Shown one piece after another: positions 39,454 to 49,008 of a DNA stretch of 64,000 bases (positions are counted from its first letter, which is position 1; each line of letters opens with the position of its first letter). A program made the translations under genes and the position numbers. The stretch is from Ferruginibacter sp. (lineage in GTDB: Bacteria > Bacteroidota > Bacteroidia > Chitinophagales > Chitinophagaceae), in contig JABFRP010000001.1 of assembly GCA_013141115.1 (NCBI GenBank), positions 620,001 to 684,000 of the forward strand. Direction: 5' to 3'. Under the pieces are notes generated by a model. The model did no database searches and was not told where the DNA came from. It was given only the letters and a program-made list of their open reading frames with translations.

Positions 39454-40008
39454 ATGCAGCAACAAAACAAAACATCTATTTTAATTGCAGTATTACTGGT
39501 GGTAGCAGCAGCTATTTCAAGAGTGATACTATACCCTCATAATTTTAGCCCGATGGTAGGCATGGCCTTGTTTGCAGGAGCCATTTTTACTGATAAAAGA
39601 CTTGCTTTTGCGTTACCCATTTTTGCAATGCTGTTGTCGGATATTATGTTTGAAGTTTTTAATATTGCACCGGGCTTTTGGGGATGGGGTCAGTTAGTTG
39701 GTTATGGTATTTTTGCTTTAATTACGTTTTTTGCCTTTACACTTAAAAAAGTAAATGTGCTAAATGTAATTGGCTACTCCATAGCGTCCTCTGTAATATT
39801 CTTTGTATTGTCTAACTTATCTTTCTTTTTAATTGACAATCCGATTTATCACACCTACACACAAAATTTTAACGGCTTTGTTAACTGCTATGTTTTTGCA
39901 TTGCCATTTTTTAAAAATAGTTTAATTGCAGATTTAGTATACAGCGGCGTTTTATTCGGCAGCTATTATGCCATTCAAAATTTTGCAGTAAAAAAATCGA
40001 TCGCATAA
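39454..40008 (+). CDS. DUF6580-like integral membrane protein
   Basis: A 184-residue polytopic protein with about five to six membrane helices (for example 8-26, 37-50, 52-66, 79-94, 104-124, 155-174). ISRVILYPHNFSPMVGMALFAGA near the start and LPIFAMLLSDIMFE are the conserved blocks that I associate with DUF6580 proteins of Bacteroidota. The layout resembles small S-component-like transport proteins, but no substrate can be named. It is followed by a strong terminator. Confidence 0.7.
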   Translation: MQQQNKTSILIAVLLVVAAAISRVILYPHNFSPMVGMALFAGAIFTDKRLAFALPIFAMLLSDIMFEVFNIAPGFWGWGQLVGYGIFALITFFAFTLKKVNVLNVIGYSIASSVIFFVLSNLSFFLIDNPIYHTYTQNFNGFVNCYVFALPFFKNSLIADLVYSGVLFGSYYAIQNFAVKKSIA

Positions 40009-40030
40009 AAAATAAAAAATATTTTTTATT

Positions 40031-40061
40031 AAGCCATCTCTTATAAAGGGATGGCTTTTTT
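40031..40061 (+). terminator. intrinsic terminator after the membrane protein gene
   Basis: AAGCCATCTCTT (40031-40042) pairs with AAGGGATGGCTT (40046-40057), with one T-G wobble, around a 3-base loop, followed by T4 (six T in a row, 40056-40061). It ends at the edge of the converging rnhA gene. Confidence 0.88.
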
Positions 40062-40527
40062 AATTGTCTTTATTTTCCTCATACCACTCATCAACTGCCA
40101 GGTCTTTTCCATCAGCGGCAGCAGTAGCCAGCTCATCGCAACGGTTGTTAAAATAATTGGTGGCATGGCCTTTTACCCAATGCATGGTAATTTTAAAACG
40201 GCGGGAGATATTATAATACTGTTTCCACAGATCACTGTTTTTTTTGCCCCCTTTAAAATTGGTTTTTATCCAGGTGTTTAACCAACCTTCGCTTATTGCT
40301 CTTACGACATACTGGCTATCAGAATAAATATGTACCGGGTGTTCTATTTTAGTTAACGATTCCAGCGCCGTGATAACAGCCAGTAATTCCATGCGGTTGT
40401 TGGTAGTAAGTCTATAGCCTTTTGATAATTCTTTTCGGTGGCTGCCAAACATTAAAATAACGCCATAACCACCGGGGCCTGGGTTACCTCTTGCGGCGCC
40501 GTCTGTATAAATATTTATTGTACTCAA
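40060..40527 (-). CDS. rnhA: ribonuclease HI
   Basis: A 155-residue RNase HI that cuts the RNA strand of RNA-DNA hybrids. Catalytic acidic residues are in INIYTDGAARGNPGPGG (Asp in YTDG), TNNRMELLAVITAL (Glu), IYSDSQYVV (Asp) and RCDELAT (Asp). The basic handle region WIKTNFKGGKKNSDLWKQ is present, as in E. coli-type enzymes. No hybrid-binding domain. Confidence 0.95.
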   Translation of the reverse strand: MSTINIYTDGAARGNPGPGGYGVILMFGSHRKELSKGYRLTTNNRMELLAVITALESLTKIEHPVHIYSDSQYVVRAISEGWLNTWIKTNFKGGKKNSDLWKQYYNISRRFKITMHWVKGHATNYFNNRCDELATAAADGKDLAVDEWYEENKDN

Positions 40528-40600
40528 TTGCTTTAATTATTTCGGTGCTAAGTTAGCTTTATGAGCAATGGAGAAAAAATATTTTTGAAATAATAAGCCC

Positions 40601-40652
40601 GCAGATTTCGCAAATTCCGCTGAAATAAGTCTGCGACATCTTCGAAATCTGC
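40601..40652. repeat. inverted repeat GCAGATTTCG / CGAAATCTGC
   Basis: Perfect 10-base arms at 40601-40610 and 40643-40652, with 32 bases between, in the gap between rnhA and the serine hydrolase gene. The wording resembles CGCAGATTTCGCA-type intergenic repeats I have seen in other Bacteroidota. Confidence 0.7.
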
Positions 40653-40662
40653 AGGAAAGCTT

Positions 40663-41946
40663 TTATTTCAAACTACTATACACCATTGCCTCAAATTTAG
40701 CAGAAAGGTCGCCATGGCTGTTAGGGCTTTGTTGTGTCATTATCAGGCAAATTAAATGCGCTTTAGGATCGGCCCAGTAGGTAGTGCCATAATAACCGCC
40801 CCATGCAAAGCTGCCCAAGTTACGGGGCAATTTTGCCGCAGCTTTATCAGAAGTAATTTCAAAGCCCAGCCCGAAATTATTTTTATTAGCACCAATAGTA
40901 AAATCAAGTTGGCCACTTATCATCAACTCCACAATACGTGGCGATAAAATTTGATGGCCATTGTATTTGCCACCGTTCAACAACATTTGTAAAAAAATAG
41001 CATAATCAAAAGCGGTGGAAGAAAGCCCTGCGCCACCCGAAAAATATTTTTTATTCATCAGCGGATAATCAGGGTCAATATTTCTAAACTCATGCAACCA
41101 TGGAATGATTCTATGCTCTGCATCTTCGGTATAAACTCCGGCCATGCGGCTGGCCTTGGTTGCCGGTACATTAAAGTAAGTATCCTTCATCCCCAGTGGT
41201 TCAAAAATGTTTTTCTTAAAAAAATCATCCAGCGTGGTACCGCTGATCACTTCAATTAAGCAACCCAGCAAATCGGTATTTAAGCCATACAAAAATTTTT
41301 CGCCCGGTTGGTTTTTAAGGGGCAGCTTTGCCAGCACATTCATTTTTTCCAAAAGATGGGCATCAAAAAATCCAAGCCCGGAGGGTACGCCGGCTTTTGC
41401 ATAAATGGCTTTCATATCCTGCGATCCTATTCCTGCATAATCAATGCCTGATGTATGGGTAAGCAAGTCTCTGAAAGTGATGTCACGTTTTGCAGGTACA
41501 GTAGTGTAAGTGCTGTCTGCTGCATTAAATTTATCCAGCACCACCGGGTTTTTAAAAGCCGGAATAAAATTGGCAATAGGTTCGTCCAGCAACAATTTCC
41601 CATGCTCGTACAATATTAAAATACCAGCGCTGGTAATAGCTTTTGTCTGGCTCATAATTCTAAAGATGGCATCATTAGGCATAGCTTTTTTTGTGCTTAT
41701 ATCTGCAAGGCCATAACCTTTGTATTGCACCAGCTGGTTATCTTTTATTACTAATGTTACAGCGCCGGTTAGCCAGTTTTTATTAATGTAGCCGTTTACC
41801 AAATCGTCAATACGGGATAACCGCTGCATATCAATATGAGCATTAGGTTTTGCATTGGTTTGTATTTGTTGGGCAACACAAATGGGGGTAATAAGCAGCA
41901 GGTAAACTGATGCAAAAAATAAGGTAAATGCAAAATTCTTTTTCAT
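40663..41946 (-). CDS. exported serine hydrolase of the class C beta-lactamase/esterase family
   Basis: A 427-residue protein with a signal peptide ending CVAQQ. The beta-lactamase fold shows the SxxK nucleophile S99-QTK (FRIMSQTKAIT), the Tyr motif in KFLYGLNTDLLG, and WGGYYGTTYWADP near the C-terminus in place of KTG. This is the EstB/DD-peptidase-related esterase subgroup; such enzymes hydrolyse esters or D-peptides and are not generally resistance determinants. Confidence 0.88.
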   Translation of the reverse strand: MKKNFAFTLFFASVYLLLITPICVAQQIQTNAKPNAHIDMQRLSRIDDLVNGYINKNWLTGAVTLVIKDNQLVQYKGYGLADISTKKAMPNDAIFRIMSQTKAITSAGILILYEHGKLLLDEPIANFIPAFKNPVVLDKFNAADSTYTTVPAKRDITFRDLLTHTSGIDYAGIGSQDMKAIYAKAGVPSGLGFFDAHLLEKMNVLAKLPLKNQPGEKFLYGLNTDLLGCLIEVISGTTLDDFFKKNIFEPLGMKDTYFNVPATKASRMAGVYTEDAEHRIIPWLHEFRNIDPDYPLMNKKYFSGGAGLSSTAFDYAIFLQMLLNGGKYNGHQILSPRIVELMISGQLDFTIGANKNNFGLGFEITSDKAAAKLPRNLGSFAWGGYYGTTYWADPKAHLICLIMTQQSPNSHGDLSAKFEAMVYSSLK

Positions 41947-42099
41947 GGTCTTAAAAAATTAGTGTAAGTAAGAAAACGTAATTTACTTTAAAAACAACTG
42001 ACTTTCAAATACAACATTATATTCCCTGGTTTTCTCTTCTTAAGCTATTAAGCGATAATTTTACTTTATGCTTAATGGTACATTTTTTAGAAAAAAATT

Positions 42100-43287
42100 A
42101 TGAAACAACAATTATCTGCTAATAAAAAATCGGTTAAAGCACAAAGCCTTATTATTACAAAAAAGGGCAAACAAAAATTGTCTAAAAACCAGGAGGCATT
42201 TAATAAGCTTACGCAAAAGATAGAAAAGCTGCAAAAAGATATAGTCAGAAAGCAACAACAATTTAATCTGGCATTAAAAATTTATGGACAGGAATTATAT
42301 CCTGCTCAATTAAAGTTGCTGCAGGTGAGGTATGAACTGATTATTGTTTTGTGGGATATTTATAAAAGCAATAAGCTTTCTAAAACAGATCAGCGCCATT
42401 TAAAAAACGTTTTGCAATTTCATTTACAACAATATTTTATGCAGGCTGATACTGAGCCAGACGAGGTATTACAAAATATTTTTTCGGAAGTGGAAGGCAT
42501 CAGTTACGAAAAAATGATGCAGCAGGAAAAGGAAAAAGAGTTTGCCCAAATGCAGGAGGTATTTGCGAAAATGAAAATGGATATTGACGAACTGGATATA
42601 GACGACGAAGCTGCCCTTGCTAAAAAAATGGCGGAAGCCCGGCAAAAGATGGAGGCATTACGTAGAGCAAAAGAAGAAAAGTATAAACAGCAACAGGCAA
42701 AAAAAAATAAAACAGCAAAACAGGCAGCATTCGAAAAAATGCAACAGGCCGTTGCGGAAATGAAGCAAAAAAATATCAGTACTATTTACAAACAGTTAGC
42801 AAAACTTTTTCACCCCGATCTTGAGCAGGAGGCAGAGCGGAAAATAGAAAAAGAAATTTTAATGAAAGAGCTTACTGCAGCTTACGAAGCAAAAAATCTT
42901 CATACGCTGCTTATGCTGGAGCTACAATGGATACATAACCAAAGCGATCACCTGGAAAGCCTTACAGATGAAAAGCTGAACATCTACCTGCAAATTCTTA
43001 AAGAACAGGCTGCCCGGTTAGAGAACGAAAAAAATAATATTTTACAACAGCCTCAATATGTTGCATTAGCCAATCAATTTGGTTTTGAGGTGCAGCAGTA
43101 TCCGGTGCAGATGGTGCAGCAGCGGGTAAAAAATGTACAGGATATTACAAGAGATTTTGAGAGCGATGTGGCCGGTTTTAAATCGGATGTTGCATTACGA
43201 TATGTAAAAAAAATGCTGCAGCATTGGCAGCAGCAGCAAAAAGAGTTGAATGAAGAAGAAGAAATTATCCGGATGCTGTTTGGGTAA
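42100..43287 (+). CDS. coiled-coil protein with a J-domain-like HPD segment
   Basis: A 395-residue, highly charged, Lys/Gln/Glu-rich protein without signal peptide. Residues 25-60 and 140-225 are coiled-coil. Around 225-275, ISTIYKQLAKLFHPDLE (HPD at 238-240) followed by EKEILMKELTAAYEAKNLHTLLMLEL reads as helices II and III of a J domain, and helix I is not obvious. This suggests a DnaK co-chaperone-like role, but the domain is central rather than terminal. The C-terminal 100 residues (about 290-390) are again helical. Confidence 0.6.
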   Translation: MKQQLSANKKSVKAQSLIITKKGKQKLSKNQEAFNKLTQKIEKLQKDIVRKQQQFNLALKIYGQELYPAQLKLLQVRYELIIVLWDIYKSNKLSKTDQRHLKNVLQFHLQQYFMQADTEPDEVLQNIFSEVEGISYEKMMQQEKEKEFAQMQEVFAKMKMDIDELDIDDEAALAKKMAEARQKMEALRRAKEEKYKQQQAKKNKTAKQAAFEKMQQAVAEMKQKNISTIYKQLAKLFHPDLEQEAERKIEKEILMKELTAAYEAKNLHTLLMLELQWIHNQSDHLESLTDEKLNIYLQILKEQAARLENEKNNILQQPQYVALANQFGFEVQQYPVQMVQQRVKNVQDITRDFESDVAGFKSDVALRYVKKMLQHWQQQQKELNEEEEIIRMLFG

Positions 43288-43349
43288 ATCGCTGTAGTGG
43301 CAACTAACAACGTTAAGCAGCAGCAATTGGGCCATTATCAATAAAAAAA

Positions 43350-44123
43350 TTACTTATGCTGCCTGAATAACCATTCCAGCATCATCGTATCGCTGTATGC
43401 CGCTAGCCACGAAAAATGCCCTACTTCGGGATATTGTGTGAAGCCGGGATGAGCACCTGCTTTGGTTAAAGCATCCAGCATTTCAAGAGAATATAACGGG
43501 CTTACGGCTGCATCCTCTGCACCATGAAATATCCACATAGGTATTTTTGCAATGGAGGATGCTTTTGATGTATCGCCACCACCGCATACCGGCACTGCGG
43601 CTGCAAATAAATTGGGGTAACGGGCTATAGCATCATAAGTGCCAAAGCCACCCATTGAAAGGCCGGTGATATAAATGCGATTGGTATCAACAGGTAATGT
43701 TTTAGTTAGTTGTTTTATTAATGCTATTAGCAGCTCCATTGGTTTGCCTGGTGCTGGCATCAATTGTAAAGCTGTAGTGTTTTTTGTATTGGAAAAATTA
43801 GACCAGTTCATATTTGCAGGGCATTGCGGAGCAATAACCAATGCAGGATGAAGCTTCATATTCTCATCGGTTGCAAAATTACTTACGCCCCATTTTAACT
43901 GAGCATCATTATCATTGCCTCTTTCGCCAGAACCATGTAAAAAAATAACCAATGGGTATTTACGCAGCGGATCTGCATCGGGATACAACTGGCGGTAACG
44001 CAATGTATCGCCTTTGTTTTCGAATGTATTGTAACTAAAGCGGGAAGGTTGTGCAAATACGTGGCTGCTGTTTATGCATATAATAAACAGTGCCAGTACA
44101 GTTGTTTTTGTTGAGCATTTCAT
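43350..44123 (-). CDS. exported alpha/beta-hydrolase (carboxylesterase / PHB-depolymerase-like)
   Basis: A 257-residue protein with a signal peptide (INSSHVFAQ). The fold markers are LVIFLHGSGERGND (oxyanion strand), GLSMGGFGTYD (Ser nucleophile), IFHGAEDAAV (Asp) and PEVGHFSWLAAY (His), all in the expected order. Relatives act on acetylated or feruloylated carbohydrates or small esters. The 240-base gap that follows contains a diverged repeat fragment and a terminator. Confidence 0.87.
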   Translation of the reverse strand: MKCSTKTTVLALFIICINSSHVFAQPSRFSYNTFENKGDTLRYRQLYPDADPLRKYPLVIFLHGSGERGNDNDAQLKWGVSNFATDENMKLHPALVIAPQCPANMNWSNFSNTKNTTALQLMPAPGKPMELLIALIKQLTKTLPVDTNRIYITGLSMGGFGTYDAIARYPNLFAAAVPVCGGGDTSKASSIAKIPMWIFHGAEDAAVSPLYSLEMLDALTKAGAHPGFTQYPEVGHFSWLAAYSDTMMLEWLFRQHK

Positions 44124-44206
44124 CGTTTACTTTTTAAGGTTATTGTAAATTTCAAGTGCAATATAATTCCTTAATAAAAGTAGAGCTTTTATTTTACACC
44201 AAATGT

Positions 44207-44245
44207 TTCGTTGTTGGTGGAGAGAGTGCCACCGGCAAAGCTGAG
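44207..44245 (+). repeat. diverged fragment of the 140-bp intergenic repeat
   Basis: TTCGTTGTTGG...GGAGA...CCGGCAAAGCTGAG aligns with the central part of the two longer copies at 47927-48070 and 49009-49144. Confidence 0.5.
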
Positions 44246-44301
44246 TAAAAAGATTGGGATAAAATACAGGCAGTAATAAGTACCTGAAAAATAATATTAA
44301 C

Positions 44302-44337
44302 AAAACCCCATCTTATTAATTAATGAGATGGGGTTTT
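44302..44337. terminator. bidirectional terminator
   Basis: AAAACCCCATCT (44302-44313) pairs with AGATGGGGTTTT (44326-44337), extended by an AT palindrome in the loop. Located 28 bases downstream of the stop of the large T9SS cargo gene. Confidence 0.85.
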
Positions 44338-44364
44338 GCTAACAGCTAATTAATTTTAATCTTT

Positions 44365-47181
44365 TTATTTTACTATTAATTTTTTTGTCTGCACAAATTC
44401 TTTGCCTGTTACTATAACGGTATAAATACCACTGGGCAATCCGCTAATATCCATCTTTGTTAAATAAGCGCCTTTAATTAACCGGGTTGATCTTACAACC
44501 TGCCCCAACTGATTAGTTACTTTCAATTGTAAATCTTCCTTAGTGGATTCATTTAAAGCAATACTTACATTGTAAATAGCGGGGTTAGGATATAATAAGA
44601 ATTGCTGATCGTTACTACCTGCTGCTGCAACTTTTGTTATCGGGCTAAACTTGTAACTGGCATTTGCATCTATCAATTTTAAACGATAAAATAGCAGTGA
44701 GTTTGGAGCAGTAACATCAGTAAACTGGTAAAGCTTTGTACTGCTGCTGAAACCAGATGCCTGCACTTGCCCGATCTTAATAAAGTCGGTACCATTGTAA
44801 CTACGCTCTACATCAAACCAGGCACTGTTTTGTTCTGATTGTGTGGTCCAGCTTAGCAATACATTTGCTCCCTGGCGCATGGCCGCCATATCAACACCGT
44901 TTATTGGCAAGGGGGCACCCAGGGTTGTAAAAGCCTGCGTAGCAGTATAACCCGAATTGCCAACACCGCCAACTGCTTCCACGGCATAATCATAATTGGT
45001 GATGGAAGAAAGGCCAGGTAAGGTGATTGTAGTATCATTTACAGGAGCAACTGTCCAGGTAGTTTCCGTTAACTTTTTGTACCGCATATTGTATGAAACA
45101 GCAGTACTATCCGGAGTCCAGAAAATTCTTGCACTTGCAGTGGTAATATTAGTAGCATTTAGTCCTATTGGTATTGGAGGAGGCACGGTGCTGGTATCAT
45201 TTATAAGAACAGTATAATCCTGTGTTTCGCCTCTTGCATAAACTCCGCAGGGAGTTGGCGGACTGTCGTGGCTCATAATTACCCTCATTCTTGCCGTACC
45301 TAAAGGAGCATTTGAAGGAACTGTAAAATTAAATGAAATTAACGAAAAATCAGAATAAAGGGCTACCACCTCTTCGCCTGCATCCGTAAAAACATTGTTA
45401 TGATTATAATCTATCCAGATACTATAATATTCAGATTCCGGGTAAGGAATTAGCCCCGATAAATAACCTTGTACATTTTGGTTACGTGTAAAAGACATCA
45501 CTATATTGGTAAAATCTCCGTAACCATTGTCCCTTCCTGAAATATGATTTACACCACCAACCCATACCTGGCTTAAATACTCCTGCACCTGGCTTTGCCC
45601 AACAGAAGAACAAATGGCTGTTCCTGTTGTTGTAAATGTTTGCGTGGCACTATAGCCCGATGGCCCGTTGCCGCAAACTGCTTCTACCGCATATTCATAA
45701 GTAGTACCGGCGTAAAGGCCAAAAATATTCAGCGTAGTAAGGTTATAAGAAACCACCGTCCAGCCACTGGCAGAAGTTGGTTTGTACCTTACATGATATG
45801 CTGTTGCACCAGCAACAGGTGCCCAGGAAAATGTAGCAAATGTATTGTTGATATTGGCAACATTTGCACCTGTGGGGATATTGCAGGATCCCGTTCCTGT
45901 ATGATCAAAAAAATGAAAAACAGTCATACTGGTACCACTTAAAACGTACAAACTGCTGTCGCTGGCCAGCGTACATCCATAACCCCAGCCGCTGTAAAAA
46001 TTGGTTGAGTCAACCCATTTTATCATACCGGTATTATCGTATTTTAATGCGATCATCCGCAAACTGGGTACATTGTTAGGGTCCACATTGGGACCTCCCA
46101 TACCTGTAACAAATACCTCTCCGTTTGCTTTGGCAGCAATAAAATAGGGTGCTTCATCAAAGCCTGGTGCTCCATTATATGCTGTATTCCATAACATAGT
46201 GCCATCTGTATCCACCTGGAATGTAATCCAGGATCCGAGGCCTTGACTTTGACCAATAATACTCAATTTGCCTGCTACATAAGTGAACCTGGTAGAGAAA
46301 TCAAATCCCCCACCAAAATCAAAGTCCTTTTTCCAAAGCTGTGTACCAGATGGGGCAAATTTATAAATCACAATATCCATTTGACTGGTTGGAGAAACCT
46401 GATTACTAAAACCTGTGAGCAAATACACATTACCAGCATCATCAATTTCAACATCTCTTGCGCCTCGGCCCTGTACGCCGGCAGTCCATAATAAAGTACC
46501 CGTAGTATCCCATACAGCTACTGATGCAATATTGGGGTCACCACCTGCTGGAGAACCACCCGATGCACTAAGTACGATTTTATTTCCTTTCACACGCATG
46601 GATTCAAAAAAGCCAGGCGCTGTTGCAGCACTATGGCGTTCAAACAATATGTTGCCATTTGTATCAAATTTAAACAATGCAAATCCGGCGAGATTTCCTA
46701 CACCTGTCGCCCCAACATAAAGATTCCCATTAATATCCACATCACACCTTAGGCTCATGCCTACCAGGTAATTAACAGGGCTAAGCACCTGTTTCCATAA
46801 CTGAACACCATCGGGATTATACTTTAAAACAATGACTGCAATGGCAGTACCAGGATTGGAGCCTCCGTATTGATAACCGGCTACAAACACATTATTACTG
46901 TCGTCGGTGGTTACCCAAAGCGCTCTTTCATAGGTGCTTGTAATGCCTGATGCTGATATGGCTTCCCACTGTAAAACACCAAACTTGTTGTACTTGCGGG
47001 TATAGGCATTGTTACTGATGGCATAGCCGGTTGCAATTACATTGTCCTGGTTGTCCCGGGCTATCATAGTCCCGGTTTTTGAAGTGGCATCAGCCGGCCT
47101 TATCCAGTCGGTAGAGTATTGAGCAAATAAATTTGTTGAATACAGTACGATTAATGCGATGAGTATTTTAATTTTTTTCAT
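44365..47181 (-). CDS. large T9SS-secreted protein with propeller-type repeats, GEVED and fibronectin III domains
   Basis: A 938-residue protein with a signal peptide ending TNLFAQ. Residues about 25-430 are SBBP-like beta-propeller repeats (DNVIATGYA, NNVFVAGYQYGG, GNLYVGATGVG, GNVYLLTGFS, GEVFVTGMGG). A fibronectin III domain follows (about 440-520), then a GEVED domain (YSIWIDYNHNNVFTDAGEEV...GETQDYTVLI, about 585-665) and a second FN3 (about 675-750). A type A T9SS sorting domain ends the protein (LLYPNPAIYNVS...GIYTVIVTG, about 863-938). It should be exported by Sec, then T9SS, and displayed or released at the surface. Function unknown. Confidence 0.88.
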   Translation of the reverse strand: MKKIKILIALIVLYSTNLFAQYSTDWIRPADATSKTGTMIARDNQDNVIATGYAISNNAYTRKYNKFGVLQWEAISASGITSTYERALWVTTDDSNNVFVAGYQYGGSNPGTAIAVIVLKYNPDGVQLWKQVLSPVNYLVGMSLRCDVDINGNLYVGATGVGNLAGFALFKFDTNGNILFERHSAATAPGFFESMRVKGNKIVLSASGGSPAGGDPNIASVAVWDTTGTLLWTAGVQGRGARDVEIDDAGNVYLLTGFSNQVSPTSQMDIVIYKFAPSGTQLWKKDFDFGGGFDFSTRFTYVAGKLSIIGQSQGLGSWITFQVDTDGTMLWNTAYNGAPGFDEAPYFIAAKANGEVFVTGMGGPNVDPNNVPSLRMIALKYDNTGMIKWVDSTNFYSGWGYGCTLASDSSLYVLSGTSMTVFHFFDHTGTGSCNIPTGANVANINNTFATFSWAPVAGATAYHVRYKPTSASGWTVVSYNLTTLNIFGLYAGTTYEYAVEAVCGNGPSGYSATQTFTTTGTAICSSVGQSQVQEYLSQVWVGGVNHISGRDNGYGDFTNIVMSFTRNQNVQGYLSGLIPYPESEYYSIWIDYNHNNVFTDAGEEVVALYSDFSLISFNFTVPSNAPLGTARMRVIMSHDSPPTPCGVYARGETQDYTVLINDTSTVPPPIPIGLNATNITTASARIFWTPDSTAVSYNMRYKKLTETTWTVAPVNDTTITLPGLSSITNYDYAVEAVGGVGNSGYTATQAFTTLGAPLPINGVDMAAMRQGANVLLSWTTQSEQNSAWFDVERSYNGTDFIKIGQVQASGFSSSTKLYQFTDVTAPNSLLFYRLKLIDANASYKFSPITKVAAAGSNDQQFLLYPNPAIYNVSIALNESTKEDLQLKVTNQLGQVVRSTRLIKGAYLTKMDISGLPSGIYTVIVTGKEFVQTKKLIVK

Positions 47182-47241
47182 AACGGTTTTAATTATCTGG
47201 TAATTGTTTGTAAGTCAGTATGATGTTACCGTAGAATTATT

Positions 47242-47661
47242 TTACTGCAACATTCCGGTGGTTCTACCTAAGTATAATTTAGGGGGATGCCAAACTGTAA
47301 AGTGATAATCAGTAAGCGGAAATGCACCTGCTAAATTTATTATAAAATAGTTTTCATTTGAAGTAAATGTATGAGTTACTAAAGCCGCAGCAAGGTAAAC
47401 AGGTATACCATTGGTATCGCTACCTGAAATGTATATTTCATTCGACTTAAAAGGCAATTGCATATCACGGTCGTTGTCTTTGTCATTTAAATCATCGGTG
47501 AGATAATGCATTACCAGAAAATTTAAAAAAGTAATCGTGTTCCCCTCTTTTTTTGTTTCCTGAAAATGTTCTATAAGTACATGTAGTTTAAATAATTCAT
47601 TAAGCTTTGTTGCGGCTAACAAATAGATAGAAAGCATTAGGATGGCAGCTATTTTTTTCAC
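47242..47661 (-). CDS. conserved Bacteroidota exported small protein
   Basis: A 139-residue protein with an N-terminal hydrophobic helix (about 4-18). FKLHVLIEHFQETKKEGNTITFLNFLVMHYL (about 24-54) and the acidic DDLNDKDNDRDMQLPFK (about 56-72) match a pattern that I recognise from small periplasmic proteins of Bacteroidota, with conserved His and Asp residues that could bind metal. Function unknown. It lies 60 bases upstream of the large T9SS protein gene on the same strand. The following 265 bases (47662-47926) hold nothing I can name. Confidence 0.6.
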   Translation of the reverse strand: MKKIAAILMLSIYLLAATKLNELFKLHVLIEHFQETKKEGNTITFLNFLVMHYLTDDLNDKDNDRDMQLPFKSNEIYISGSDTNGIPVYLAAALVTHTFTSNENYFIINLAGAFPLTDYHFTVWHPPKLYLGRTTGMLQ

Positions 47662-47926
47662 CCAGTAAATATTGGGCTAATATTTACTAAAAAAGAATAA
47701 ACCTTGCTGAACAGGATTTATTGGCTGCTGAGTATGTGAAAATTAACTATGCACTGTTTTCGGCTTTTTGATTCAGGTGCCTGCATGATACAGAAAGAAA
47801 GTGGTTGTGGGGTTGAAAACGATAAATAATTATGGGATTGCCCGAAACCCTGAAAACAGGAAAGATATTGTGAATTGAAAAAGGAACTTTACGAAATTGG
47901 TAACGGCGGTTAGGTCACCCAAAAAG

Positions 47927-48070
47927 GGTGGCTCACCCAGTGCAGGAAAAAGAGGGTAGTATTTTTTTGAGTTGTTCCTCTATGCTGTGTTATTCGTTGT
48001 TGGGCGGGAGACCAGACAACGGCGAGGATGAGTAAGGAGAAATTGGAACGTAATACCAGAGCTGCGGAGG
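47927..48070 (+). repeat. intergenic repeat, copy A (about 144 bp)
   Basis: GGTGGCTCACCC...TATTCGTTGTTGG...GGGAGACCAGACAACGGCGA...GAGCTGCGGAGG. It aligns along its length with copy B (49009-49144), same orientation, and partly with 44207-44245. Inside, CGTTGT and ACAACG form a stem around TGG/CCA. It lies between the small exported protein gene and the broken gene at 48132. Confidence 0.75.
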
Positions 48071-48131
48071 GGAATAGCATTTTAACTTTCTCTATACTTA
48101 TTCATAACTACTTTTAAATAAAATCAAAAAA

Positions 48132-48920
48132 ATGAAAAATATATTTTTACTTTTTTTTACCTCAGGTTTTATTAATTGCGATGCACAAGTTATTTTAACA
48201 AATGGTTTAATTAAAGCAAAGATTGAAACCCACACAGAAAATGGTGGCGTTGCATCTGCTATAAATGCTATTGATATAAGTGTTTACCTGAAGGATACGT
48301 TTAGTAAGGTGGTTGAAAATTTATCTTCTATGAAAAGTGTTAGAATATTGGACGAAAGAAAAGGTATAAAAACAGTTTTGATAGAAAAGCCCAATGGGGG
48401 CAAAACTGGTTTTACATTCACTTTTGCTGATAAAGCATTGGAAAAAAAGAATAAAGGACAGCCTGGCAAATGCAGCAGGGCAAATTGCTGATCAGGAAGG
48501 CTCAAGGAAAGTTATTTTAAAAATGGGAGAAAGCAGTGTAAAAATATTATTTACCTGGATGAATCAAAAACTGTTAATAATTTTATTTGTAAAAAAGCTA
48601 TTGTTACTACGGTGGATAGCGAGGGACAGGAGTCTCAAATTGCCGTGTGGTATATTAATGATTATACCTTTTCTGCGGCTTTTATTGAAGCAAATGCTAT
48701 GTTGAGTTTTAAAGGGTTTAATGGATTGCCTGTTTATTATGAAACAGTGAAATCAATAAACTATGGAGGTAATGAAATAAGTATTATCAGGGTGTACCAG
48801 ATTTTAGAAATTAAAAAGAATTTAAAAATTGAGACTAAAGAATTTAATATACCTGAAGGCTATGTAATAAAAACTTATGCAGAATGGATAAAAGATAATC
48901 CCAGTGGATTGTTAAAGTAA
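48132..48920 (+). pseudogene. exported protein gene with two compensating A-run frameshifts
   Basis: The ATG frame from 48132 begins with a signal peptide (FINCDAQ) and hits a TGA at 48489. The +1 frame carries a sensible continuation (DSLANAAGQIADQEGSRKV, then VILKMGESSV) from about 48450 to 48540. After that the original frame resumes (NIIYLDESKTVNNFICKKA to the end at 48920). One extra A in the A7 run at 48442-48448 and one missing A in the A5 run at 48540-48544 explain both shifts and restore about 262 residues. The restored protein resembles small exported DUF4412-like proteins. Either real decay or homopolymer sequencing errors. Flanked by repeat copies A and B. Confidence 0.72.
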
Positions 48921-49008
48921 GCTTATGTAGTAATGGAGGAGTTGCATAGAAGAGAAAAACTAATAGTGCTTTTATTTTTTACCTTTTTTGTTGAATACTT
49001 ACAACGGA

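Noticed and set aside
40663..41946. Beta-lactamase resistance gene
   Set aside because: The third motif is not KTG and the protein matches the esterase/DD-peptidase-like subgroup.
45595..45942. Cys-rich + strand frame opposite the large T9SS protein
   Set aside because: Antisense shadow of the FN3 and propeller coding region; no start signal and no plausible domain.
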